Positions 35,901-46,883 of a stretch of DNA of 62,000 nucleotides are shown one piece after another. Below the pieces are notes generated by a model. That model ran no database searches. It was not told where the DNA came from and worked only from the letters and a program-made list of their open reading frames with translations. Both the position numbers and the translations under genes were made by a program. Source of the DNA: Strigamia acuminata (taxonomy: Eukaryota; Arthropoda; Chilopoda; Geophilomorpha; Linotaeniidae); the NCBI GenBank assembly GCA_949358305.1, contig OX442316.1, forward strand, positions 1-62,000, given 5' to 3'. Numbering within the stretch: position 1 is the stretch's first letter; the number at the start of each line of letters is the position of its first letter.

Positions 35901-36944
35901 AGAGTGTGTGGAAACGAACGGACAAATAAATAAATAAATAGATAAACCAAGTGTTTTTCATAACTGTTTGTTTGTTTGTACCGGGCGGAACGTTGTGATG
36001 TCGATGTGAGAGTTTATTTTGGAAGAATTTGTTGGGACTGTCGACGCTCGTCGGTGCCAACTGCCCCGGTTGACCAACGGCTGAACAATAGAGTGGTTGC
36101 GCAACCCGAATGCAGACTTTTGTGACCGAAACCCCCCGGATTTCCGCGAGGGCTCGAATCAGTCCCGGTTGGTCTGAAGGTGTTAGTAGATCCATCGGAT
36201 GCAGTGACCGAAATTCGCGTCATTTACGATGGCGCGCCGTGCATCGCGTAATGGAATTTAAACCGTAGACCAGTTTAAGCGTTCACAATCTCATTTCACG
36301 CGACATCTATCGTGATAATCTGATTAATGGTTGGGGTACACGGTGTGACGTAATTACTCAGAATCGTCACGTTAAAAAACAAAACGAAATGGGTGGACGG
36401 ATGGGAATTTTTATTTCAGTCAGTTTTATTTACTCGCCTAAAAAAGAAAAAAAGAAAAAAAAAGAAAGAAAAAAAAAAGAAAAAAAAAAGGAAAAAGGAT
36501 AACAACGAATACGACGATTGGTCGAGTGGACGGAGATACCCGCCGCGTGGAACCGTGTGCCGAGAGGATGGAGACAGACAGCCGCCATGTTTCCGGATTA
36601 TGTCACTTGGTGTCGCTCTATGCATCGATAGTGATCACGCGCGGGACAGACGACGTCGTGTTTCCATCTTCCAAAAAGTGAGTAGTTGACCGTTCTACCG
36701 TCACATTTATCAGTCAATCGATCGACAAATTGAAAAAAAAAACAACCCTTGATTACCTCTACGCCTCTCTCGACAACGTATCAATTAACACGCGCGTGCA
36801 AACACGAACGCCTGCATTGGTTCGGTCGGGCACCGCTCGCTCGCTCATTTGACAGACTCGTGACTTGCAATTTTTTATTTTTTCTTAGCCGTTATTTTAT
36901 TTTCCTTTGCATTCGACTTTAATTTAATTTCTATGTTCCAGACG
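32997..36944. other. Non-coding: R repeats
   Basis: No gene seen. Contents: a poly-T tract near 33680, two nearly identical R segments exactly 1,000 bp apart (34040-34583 and 35040-35583), another R core at 36013, a purine tract at 36440-36500 and a partial SINE-like A-box region at 36523-36585. ORFs such as 33829-34020 and 34025-34339 lie in repeat DNA. Confidence 0.6.
34040..35583. repeat. R segment duplicated at a 1,000-bp offset
   Basis: 34040-34583 and 35040-35583 are almost identical (differences near the first hairpin and in the next 60 bp). After this the two copies diverge. A third relative covers 38520-39190, matching 34440-35050. This points to recent tandem amplification of the R unit. 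Confidence 0.88.
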
Positions 36945-37222
36945 ATGAACAAAAACGAGAAAACCAACGACCACAACAACGACGGCGATGATGCAAGGTG
37001 AGAGATTCGACCGACCGGTTTCGATCGTTCGTTTATCCGTTTCTTCATTTCTTTATTTCTTTGTTTATTCAGTTGTCAGCCAATTGATCCGCCCCAGTCG
37101 CCATCGTGGCAGTGGACCGAACCCGGTCACATTCGACCCATCATGCGGGTTGCGCCATTCCAGCGCGCGACTCCGGAACCGATGTAATCCGGTCAAACGT
37201 CTCGTTTGATTTATTTATTCAT

Positions 37223-37253
<31 letters not shown>

Positions 37254-37360
37254 TTTTTTAAGCCATCCTCGCGGACGTTCCTTACTGTTTCTTCGCTTCG
37301 CGGGCGCCCAGTTGATGGGACCGGGACGTCCGATGCCGATGTGAGTTAATTCGATTCAAC

Positions 37361-37391
<31 letters not shown>

Positions 37392-37649
37392 GACCGATTG
37401 GTTGGTTTGATTCGAATTGATTTATTTATTTATATTTATTTTATTTTATTTTCTATTTTTCAAGTCAATCCCGCGGGCGCGCCAGGATGCTAGCGCGTTT
37501 CGCGGCCACCGAACCGACGTTGCCAGGGCGTCCGGCGTCGAGGTAATTAATTCGGTTCAACGTTTCAATTTGTCCGCTCGTCCATCAGTTTGTTCATTTA
37601 GTTTATTCAATTTGATCTCTTCCTCAGTGACCCACGACCAGGCGCGTAA
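36945..37649 (+). CDS. Small basic protein with two 78-nt exons, five exons
   Basis: Exons 36945-36997, 37073-37183, 37263-37340, 37465-37542 and 37628-37649 join in phase, every junction splitting a codon after two bases. Product about 113 residues. Exon 1 encodes a polar, acidic start. Exon 2 is Pro/Trp-rich. Exons 3 and 4 are each 78 nt and encode related 26-residue modules of pattern RGR-x3-L-x-RFA ending in GRP. The last exon ends in PGA-stop. Exon size, phase and layout match the gene at 31228-32115, so I treat the two as paralogues. The ATG lies three bases after an acceptor. AATAAA is at 37733. The basic, Arg/Gly-rich character suggests nucleic-acid contact, which is inference only. 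Confidence 0.6.
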
Positions 37650-40371
37650 TCGGCGATGTGACGAGTCGATTTTGAATCTTTTTTTATTTTATTTTTTTAT
37701 TTTTCGTTTTTATTTTGTAAACAATAAAAACACTCAACTTTTATCATAGAATTTGAAAAGTTTGACAATTTCTTATTAAATTTTGAATTGGAGTGTGGGG
37801 GGAGCAATGGTCAAAACGTCGTTACGGGGAATCAGATGGAAATGTTAGCGATAAAGTCGTTCAAAGTCATAAAATCGGTGTCGATTTTTACGAGGCGTTG
37901 GGGACGGTTGGAACTCGAGTCAACCAATGGACACGTCGATGCCACTCCGTTGTAAAATGCCACACACAGACACACACGTGCACACGCGAACGGATGAGTG
38001 TCGATGTGGGAGCTTATTTTTGGGACGAGTCGTCGGGGTTGCCGCCGCCTTCGCCACCGCTCAACGAGCCCAACTGTCACTATTCGTCGGGATGGATGCG
38101 TTTTGTTCCCGACTTATTTATCTATTTATTAATTTTTTTCTTTTTTTTTGACCGGCCCGAAGGCCAGTCTGAGACCGAGAGGCAGGCGGGAGACGCGTAT
38201 CGCCGTTGGAACCAACAGCATCATAGAATGCAAAGAGTTAACCGCTGACCTCGAAAGGAAACTAGCAAACAAGCTGTACGATCGATTGGTCTAAAAATGC
38301 TCACAAAACCCATCGAGTGCAGTGATATAAACTCGCGTCGACTACGTTGGTGCAGCGTGTATTGCGAGATGAAATTTAAATCGTAAACCAATTGAGACGT
38401 TCACGATCTTGTTTCACGCAACATCTACCACGAAAATCTAATTAATGACTGGATCACATGACACAAAATTAATTCTACGACCGGGAAATCGATTTCTATT
38501 TTTTAAAGACTTTTATTTAACTCGGCGCGAGATTCTACCTACAAACGATAAACGCATCCTTTTTATTTTCTTGTTGTCGTCTCGAGAGTCTGTGGATCTA
38601 CAACCTGGCCTAATCTGACCTAATTCAAATCTAAATTTGAATCTGAATTTTGCGTTTTCTTTATTGTTTCAACATTATAGGAGTTTCTTTTTGTTAAACA
38701 GTTATATTTTTAATTCTTGTTGGTTGTTAATTGCGTCCTGGTGCGTTGCCATAAACACCAAACACTTCGCGGACATTCATCCACGTTGACGGACATCATT
38801 ACCGACGCCCGCGCCAAAAGCCCGTGTCGCGCTCACCCCCATCGCATCACGTGCATTATCGCGCGTCGTAACGCGCTCAAACGCGTAGATCGCGAGCAAA
38901 GACACACTCATGTCCATATGTTGCTGAGGACTTTGCTCACGGTCGCGCGTCGACGTCGAAACGTGTCGAAACGAGCCGAAAAATGCAGGCAACCACGCGC
39001 GCGTCATGGGGTTTAAATAAGTGAACGGATGTCGGTGCGGAAACTTATTTTCGGGACGAGTCGTTAGGGCTGCTGTCGTCGCCGCTCAACGGCCCCAACT
39101 GCTCCCATTCGCCGGTAGACCGAGCGAGAACGGGTGCGTTCTATTTCCGATTCATTTATTTATTATTTTGACCGACCCGAAGGCCAGTCTGAGACCGAGA
39201 GAGGTGTTTGTTTAGAAAGGACCCCCTATCGCCATACGCGAGAACCCGGCTACCACGCCGCTCGGCGGGTACTGCGCCGCTCGACCAAGCGGCGGGCCCG
39301 AGTTCCGCATTCGATCTGAAAGCGTTCGTGAAGCCCGTTGAACGTGTTCGGAGAGACTTCCGTCGACTATGACGGCGCCAGACCACCGGGAGATGGAAAT
39401 AAAATATGAAACGATTGGTTTTCTATAAAACTTTTATGGCAGTGAGTTGCGGCGAAGATAATTTAATTAATGATTGGAGCACGTGGCACAAAATTAATTC
39501 TACGATCGGGAAATGCATTTCTATTTTTTAGACTTCTAAACCTTGTGTTTAGAAAGTCTAATAATGAAACGGCTCTGTCTGTCCGTCTTCGACGTCCGGT
39601 CACGTGACCTGTATGTAATGTTTCTACTTCCGGTACTTCCGGTTTGTGTAATATCCCAAAAAAATGAATTAAAAAATTAATCGGACGATTGGAAAGTAGA
39701 CTTTTCTGGTGCAGTTTTTGGTCTATTTTCCAATTATAAATATGAAATTGGCATTAAATATAGTTAAAAAGAAGAAAATGCTAAATTACGGCGAAATGTA
39801 ATGGAAAACAGCGCCACTCGGCGGATCCCGTAAGCTATAATGGAGGCAGAAATCTTCGTCGCAAACTGAAAAATGTTGTTTTCTATCTCGAAATGAGGTT
39901 TATAAATTTTGAAATCAGTCTCATTCGACTGGAAATCCAAATCTGCACCTGCCTGTATCTTTTATTTTTCAATTTGGTCAAGAAAAAGTACCGTTACGAT
40001 CCACCGAAGTCGGCGACCGCGTGGCAAATTTGGTGGGAAATTTGAAAAAGACTGATTTTTAAAACTGAACAATTTTAATGATTAAATGAGGTTTCCTACG
40101 TGTAATTTGGCGCTGAAAACGATGGCGTCATTAGTTTTTGGATCAAATATAGTTACAAAGGCGAAAAAAGCAATTTACGGCAAAATTTAAGTAAACCAGA
40201 GCGCCATCTGACGGAAGCCGTGACCGAAACGTAATGTAATGTACTTCGTAATGAAAATTGGACAAATGGAAGTGAAATCTGAAAAAAAGGGGTATCACGT
40301 TGAGATTCTCACTATTTGTTCATTTTTTCGTTTATTTTTTATTTTTTTATTTGTTTTCTTTCCTTTTCCAG
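37650..40371. other. Non-coding: R repeats
   Basis: R cores at 38012 and 39046 with both hairpins. Between 39540 and 40240 two diverged copies of a segment with CGCCA-TC-GGCGGA-like sequence (near 39812 and 40200) sit in AT-rich DNA. No supported gene. Confidence 0.55.
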
Positions 40372-40653
40372 TCGTCCGCCGCTTCCATCCCGCGTGCGCC
40401 GACGGGCAGGTTGAAGACGGTGGATCTTATAGTCCAAAGAGCGACGAAGGAGGAGGAACGAAAGAATGAAGGCAACAGAAACGTCCCCATGAGAGTCGAG
40501 ATGCTTCCAGATGGAGACGTTCTTTTGTCGCATTCAGTGGTGAGCGCGTTAGTCCATGTGGGTGTGGTAAGAGTCACATCAGAAAAAGACGAAGGAGACG
40601 GCGACGAGTCTCAGAAAGAGAATCGAGAGGCTGGCAAAGAAGACGCGGGATAA
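40372..40653 (+). CDS. 3' exon of an unresolved charged protein
   Basis: After a strong polypyrimidine tract and acceptor (40371) an open frame of 93 codons runs to a stop at 40653: Ser/Ala start, basic segment (RAPTGRLK), charged helix, a hydrophobic stretch (VSALVHVGVVRV) and an acidic Glu-rich tail. I could not find an upstream exon in the matching phase, and an internal donor-like GTGAGC exists at 40540. It converges on the double-finger gene, about 200 bp away. It may belong to the coiled-coil family. Confidence 0.4.
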   Translation, partial: SSAASIPRAPTGRLKTVDLIVQRATKEEERKNEGNRNVPMRVEMLPDGDVLLSHSVVSALVHVGVVRVTSEKDEGDGDESQKENREAGKEDAG

Positions 40654-40855
40654 TAAAAAATTGACCGTGTATTTGTAATAATGATAACAATAACAATGAT
40701 TAATGTGGATTTTTTTTTGTTTGTTTTCTTTTTTATTAAAAAAAAAAAAAAAATTAAATAAATAGATAAATAATAAAAAGTAAAGAACAAATAAAAGCAA
40801 ATGAAGAAGAGTTGGACAGTGCAAATTATGGGGAAAAAATAAAATTAAATAAAAA

Positions 40856-41404
40856 CTAATGTCCATTGACGCCACCTCCATCGTTTCCGGCGGGCGCTTG
40901 GTAATCGTGTGCCTCCGCCCAATGAGTGACGAGATCCCCGGGAGAGGGCGTCGCCGCACAAAACGGACAGCGTCGCCCGTTGAGTCGGTGCACTCGTTTC
41001 AACGCCTAAGAAGAAAGGGGAAAAAATAAAAATACGAATTAGTTAACTAGTGTGTGAGTGAAGAGGATAATCGGACACTCACCGATGCCAGACAGACGAG
41101 CTCGCGCGAGAAATTTTTCACGTCCTTGTGGATGTTGTGTCGCTGTCGCTGATGGCGAAAGACGTCGACGCAGAAGAATCCGTTCGGTCCTGAGGCACAT
41201 GGGGCGGGGGAGAAGAAGAAGAAGAAAAAAATTAAAATAAAATTAAAAAATATTTATGTATATAAAATAAATAAAAGATATAGAACAAAAGATATAAAAT
41301 AATAAGTAAATAAATAACCGTTTCTTACTATCGGGGTGTTTATCATCGCATAGAGCGCAGGAGTATGACCTGCCGCCACCCTCCTCTTGTGGTGCTTCCG
41401 CCAT
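40856..41404 (-). CDS. Compact double C2H2 zinc-finger protein, three exons
   Basis: Exons 41404-41329, 41189-41083 and 41005-40856 join in phase to 110 residues. This is the minimal member of the local double-finger family. Finger 1 has C16 and C19 (YSCALC) in exon 1 and H38 and H43 (FRHQRQRH) in exon 2, so the intron splits the finger. A charged helix (IHKDVKNFSRELV) links to finger 2 in exon 3: C74, C77 (RRCPFC), H89 and H94. Intron positions and phases match the first fingers of the gene at 11733-13733. A Gly-rich tail ends the protein. ATG at 41404 is the first Met after an acceptor. Small size and two fingers suggest a DNA- or RNA-binding regulator; target unknown. Confidence 0.78.
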
Positions 41405-41446
41405 TTTCCTTTTGTTTGTGAGACGAGTAAACAACTGAAAGTAAAT

Positions 41447-41484
<38 letters not shown>

Positions 41485-44380
41485 TGATTGTGGTCGTGGG
41501 CGTGGTCCATTGACCGAGAAATCACACAAAGCATCAAACTTACTTACCAACGAACACGAGGTGGTAGTGAGGATCAGACGGAAGATGAAACGCGCGCGTT
41601 TGATATAAGCTGCCGAACCAAAGTGTGTGTATGTCGTGAGCGGCTGATGTGACATCTGGTGGCAGTCCGAGAACGATTTAAGTTTGAACTATGGAGCGTT
41701 GGCGAATGAACGGGTCTCTCTCGTTGGCAATCCTCGTTGTTCCGACGAATCCTGCTATCGCCGTCTTTGTGGTCCTCGTCACGGTCGTCGTTTTTATTTA
41801 ACTCGAAACGAACGTTAATACTAAGTTTCCAATGTGCGTAGACGCGCGTGATTCGCGCGTTTTCCACATGTGGTGCCCCCGTCACGCGTGAATACAAAAC
41901 GTCGACCCAATAAATTCCGAAACTGGGCTAATCTTGTTTTATTCGCCCATGTGCGCTTACCCATATATTTTGTTTTTCAGTTTGTGGAAAAGTTCATTGC
42001 CTGTGGTTTTCGGCGCGTACATGGCAAACGCGGGAAAATTTGCGGTGGTAGCGCGCTTTGGTGGCAATAAAAAAAAAAAACACCATAATGTTAAAAATGG
42101 GAATCCCGTCGGGTTTTTTTACGAAACATCTTGCAGAAGCTTATTTTTGAACAAATTGTTTGGGGCTGCCGGTGCTTGTCGGCGCCAGCTGCCCCGTATT
42201 CTGTACAGAGAGAGACGTTCAAAAGAACATCTATTAACTCATACAGTAGAAAAACCACAGAAGTGAGTAAAACAATCGCGGAAAACCAAAACCCTCCGGA
42301 TTTCCGCGAGGGCCAGGATTGGTCTGGATTACTGGAATCACTCTCGAAGCCCGTCGAATGCGTTGATGGAGATTCGCACCAACTACGACAGCGCGTGGCA
42401 ACTGGAAGGTGAAATTAAAATATAAAACGGCGGATATTTTACAAAACTTTTGTATCGGTCGTTTGGTACAAAGATAATGTGATTAACTATTGGAATACGA
42501 ACCGCGAAACCGATACCACGATCCGAAATTTAAACTTTAATCGTCCACCCATTGTCGATCGCCAGACATCTATAAGCGATAGGTGCGCCCTTTTCATTTT
42601 CGTGTCGCTCCCCCAGAGTTTGTGGGTCTAACCTGACCTAATCTTACCCAATTCGAATCTGAATTTGAATCTAAATTTTGCGTTTTCTTTATCGTTTCAA
42701 CATTATACGAGTTTCCTTTTGTTAAACAATTATGTTTTGAATTTTCGTAAGTGGTTGGTTAATTGCGTCCCGGTGCGTTGCCATAAACACAAAGCACTCT
42801 GCGGGCATTTATCCACGTTGACGGACATTATTATCGACGCCCGCGTCGAAAGACCGTGTCGAGCTCATCGGCATCGCATCACACGCAATATCGCGCGCGC
42901 GAACGCGCTTGTGCGAGTATGTACGTCGCCGGGGACTCGGCTTCGCGGTCGCGCATCGACGTCGAAACATGCCGTATCGGTGTGCGGATGTTTTCTATGC
43001 CCACAACGAACCGAATCTGTCGGACGCGAGTAGAATGCACGTCAAGAGGTTTAGACTAACGGATGAGTGTCGATGTGGGAGCTTATTTTTGGGACGAGTC
43101 GTCGGGGTTGCCGCCGCCGTCGCCGCTCAACGACACCATTTGCCCCTATTCTCGTCGGGACGGGCACGTTCTATTTCCGATTTATTTGTTTCTTCATTTA
43201 TTTATTATTTTGACCGGCCCGAAGGCCAGTCTGAGACCGAGAGAGCGAGGAAGGCGTTCAAGAAGGACGCCTACAGCCACTGGAAGCGAGAACCCGGCTA
43301 CCACGCCGCCCGGCGGGTACTGAGCCGCTCGACCGAGCGGCGGGCCCGAGTTCCGCTGGCGATCTGAAAGTGTTGGCAAAACCCATCGAACGTGTTGAGA
43401 AAGACTCCCATCGACTGGGACGGCGCGAGACCCCCGGAAGATGACAATAAAATACAAAACAACGGATTCCCTACAAATTTTTTTTCCCGGTAAATTACGA
43501 CGAAGATAATCTAATTAACGGTTAAAGTACGAACCGCAGAGTCGGTGCCACGACCGGAGAATTAAAAATTTAATCGTCTTTCTTTTTCGGGTGATATTTT
43601 TTACTCCGTACCGATCGCCACGTCAGACACGAGTAGGATGCACGCGACCGCGCGCACGTTTAAACGAACGAACGAACGAACGGATGCCGACGCGGAAACT
43701 TATTTTCGGGGCGAGTCGTCAAGGCTGCCGCTGCCGCCGCCGTCGCTCAACGACCCCAACCGCATCTATTCGTCGGGACGGATACGTTCCATTTTCGGAC
43801 TTATTTATTTATTTATTTATTTATTATTTTGACCGGCCCGAAGGCCAGTCTGAGACCGTGGCGAAGCAAGGGTGTTTTTATATCGGATACCGCGCCGCTC
43901 GGCGGGTACTGTGCGCCGCTCGACCGAGCGGCGGGCCCGAGTCCCGAGTTCGATCTGAAAGTGTTGGCAAAACCCATCGAACGTGTTCGGGAAGACTCCC
44001 GTCCACAACGACGGCGCGAGACCCCCGGAAGATGAAAATAAAATACGAAACGGCTCATTTTCTATAAAATTTTTATTCCAACGAATTACGACGAAGATAA
44101 CCTAATTATCGGTTAAAGCACGGACCGCAAAGTCGGTGCCACGACCGGAGAATTAAAATTTTAATCGTCTTTCCTTTTTCGGGTGATTTTTTTTTACTCC
44201 GTACCGATCGCCACGTCAGACACGAGTAGGATGCACGCGACCGCGCGCACGTTTAAACGAACGAACGAACGAACGGATGCCGACGCGGAAACTTATTTTC
44301 GGGGCGAGTCGTCGGGGCTGTCGTTGCTGCCGCCACCGCCGCCGCTCAGCGACCCCAGTTGCCCCAATTTTACGGCCAAT

Positions 44381-44419
<39 letters not shown>

Positions 44420-45285
44420 TTTTGACCGGCCCGAAGGCCAGTCTGAGAGACACGGGATGAACGCGCACAAATGCCACATCATCGACCGGACGCTGAAGCA
44501 TCGACCGTTTACTCGGTCGAGGAAATTTTAAACTATATAACCATCGACCGGTCAGTTGGGGAGGCGCGCCCGGTACTATACGAGACGGTCCGCCCCGATC
44601 TGAAAACGCTCGCCGAACCCGCAGAACGCGTTCGGTGAGACTCGCGTCGACTACGACGACGCGAGACTCCCGGAAAGTGAAAATAAAATACGAAACGATT
44701 GATTTTCTGTAAAAATTTTATTATGACGAGTTGCAACGAAGATAACCTAATTAATGACTGGAGCACACGGCGCGAAATTAATCCTATGATCGGGAAATGC
44801 ATTTATATTTTTTAAAGACTCTGGTTTGACCAGGCACGAACGTTTATGTACGAGATCCAACGTCCGATCACGTGACATGTGACATATTTCGCAAAACCAC
44901 CACGCCGTTTCTCCAAATTAGGTTTTCACGAAACTCGATTCTATTTTTACCCACGTGGTCACGTGCCCTTCCCGATATCAAAATCGCGTTTTAGCGAAAC
45001 CCGAAGTTTCGTTTTTAATCGGCTGTTTTTGTTGGACACGAAGAAGCGTTATAGCGCGATCGCGCTAAGCGAGATTTGTAAAGTTGAGGATGCGTTACAA
45101 CGCGTTTTCAAAAAACGGTTTGCCAAGAATGATAAAACACGCGCGATCGTGCGGATTGTACGAATAGGTGAAATCCGCAGAATCCGCCACGAGACTGCGA
45201 ACAGGGGGTCAAGGTATAGGCCGCCGTAATGTTAAATATAGGGTCCCTTTCGCACTCCGCGAAATCCGCATGCGCGCCATAGGGT
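41405..45285. other. Non-coding: R repeats up to the composition boundary
   Basis: A (GA)n tract at 41449-41479, then R cores at 42140, 43082, 43698 and 44289 with both hairpins in several copies. Repeat-like sequence GGCCGCCGTAATGTTAAA near 45228 is related to 22202. The last R-type sequence ends near 45285. ORF 44879-45229 has no family or splice support. Confidence 0.6.
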
Positions 45286-46883
45286 TAGGACTAGAAAAAA
45301 CATATAACAAGTCAGAGTAGTTGCTGCGCAACCTACAACAATTAGAGCAGCGGCTCTTAGCAACGAGTGGCAACAATCACTCGCAAGAGGCGAATTGTCC
45401 CTCTAGTGACAAAATGATAAAGCGTATACAAGAAAATACACAGTTTCGAGTATAAAATCATTACAAAAGGCACAAAAACGTAATAAATTAAGACAAAGTG
45501 TTTCAAATAAATAAACTAACTTAGGAACTAACAACAGCAACTCTTTGGACGAATCCAAGCAGTAAAACTCCAAAGAATCAAAGAAAAGATGCAAGATTAC
45601 CTTAAAAAAGACAGCTTAAATCAGGTAATCCACCACTCCCACTTCACAAACTACACGAAATTCATTTAACATTTAGCCAAAACTTAAGCTGCACTATTAA
45701 CTAAACACAAACTTAAATAATTGATCAATTAAAGCAAATCCGCTATTGCGATAGCAAAAATCCATGTTGCGCGTGCTCGCAACACCGTTGTCATAGCAAC
45801 GGAGGAAACGAAATCACAGCAAAGTTGTAGTTACATAAAAACTGCACGAATTAACGATTGTGATACACTAAAATGATCACAAGAATACCAGGAATATTTA
45901 ATCTAATCACAACAATAAGATCAGAAGAGTAAAACAGTGCAAACGGAACGAAAACAATGATCGTCAAGCAGACGATCGAGACAGCCAATCAGCGTCAAGC
46001 AAAATGATGCAATCAAAACATTTGAATTCCGAACGGAATAAAAATGCAAAAATAGCAAAGAATACAGGTGAAAACACTTCGAAATGAAATAGTAAATGCA
46101 GATTATAAGAATATAAAATACAAAAATAACGGTTACATTGTGTAATCGTCGCTTGGGACAAACATTTCGACCGGCGAACATAACAAAGGCGTCAAAACAA
46201 TTCGGAATTGGAATATAAAGCACTTAATGTAAATAACAAATAAAGTATCGAATAAAATACAAGAATAATTATTAATTCTTATCACAAAATACTGAAAGAA
46301 AACACACAAGTTTAATAAATACGAAAATGTTGAACGAACCGAACATTCTCGGCTACGCTTTTACGGCAGCCGACAACGAACGTTAGAAACAACCGATCGA
46401 AGCATTTTGGGCAGTTCTAATGCATCCAGAAAGAAAGAACAGACTTGAATTAGTCAGAAACAAATGTAAAAAGAAATCCAAATGAATTCTAAAGCACAAA
46501 ACGAAAGGTTAGAAGACGGAAGCAAAAGTCCGCTAGGAACCGAAAAATGACGTATCGAGCATCGCAAATGTATGCCAGAAAACGAAGAAAACATTAGAAC
46601 TGCACGCAATAAACACAAAATCAGGGAAAATTAATAGAAAGGTTCATAAATGCACTCAAAAAGACACGAATAAAATAATAGCAAGGTATTAACACTACAT
46701 TAAATCGAAAAGTGACAATAAAAATCAGTGAAAAACATTTTAATAAGTCAAAATTCCTGTAAAGTGAAAAATATCAATTAATTATGAAAAATAAAACACT
46801 AAAGGAAAATTAAACAAATAAAAGCAATTAGTAATATTTATTGAAACAATCTCAGCACAACAATTCTTCCACGCTGTCTTGCA
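45286..46883. other. AT-rich stretch without genes
   Basis: About 1.6 kb of A-rich, CpG-poor, mostly unique-looking sequence between the R repeats and the satellite. ORFs are under about 100 codons, and none has a recognisable motif or splice context. I see nothing else in it. Confidence 0.6.

Larger units (their letters stand above)
20430..45285. repeat. Family R: diverged CpG-rich dispersed repeats
   Basis: Outside the genes, most of this interval consists of diverged copies of one element, about 1 kb when long. The core reads like TTATTTTGGAACAA, then GTCGGGGCTGCCG, then CCAACTGCCCC. It occurs near 20911, 21479, 22560, 25367, 26096, 27938, 34905, 36013, 38012, 39046, 42140, 43082, 43698 and 44289. 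Several copies continue into a hairpin, best version GACCGGCCCGAAGGCCAGTC, at 34034, 35032, 38150, 39170, 43212, 43831 and 44424. A second hairpin, CCGCTCGACCGAGCGG, follows near 34139, 35139, 39281, 43323 and 43915. Shared downstream blocks are AAATATGAAACGGCGGATAT, AAGATAATCTAATTAA, and TTTATCGTTTCAACATTATG. No reading frame is conserved among the copies. Confidence 0.85.

Noticed and set aside
44879-45229. 116-codon basic ORF near the end of the R block
   Set aside because: No recognisable domain, no splice or polyadenylation context, and it overlaps repeat-derived sequence.
45270-45290. Telomere-like AGGGTTAGG at the composition boundary
   Set aside because: A single partial unit; no tandem telomeric repeat follows.
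45921-46223. 100-codon minus-strand ORF in the AT-rich stretch
   Set aside because: Phe/Cys/Tyr-rich composition expected from AT-rich DNA; no motif or exon context.
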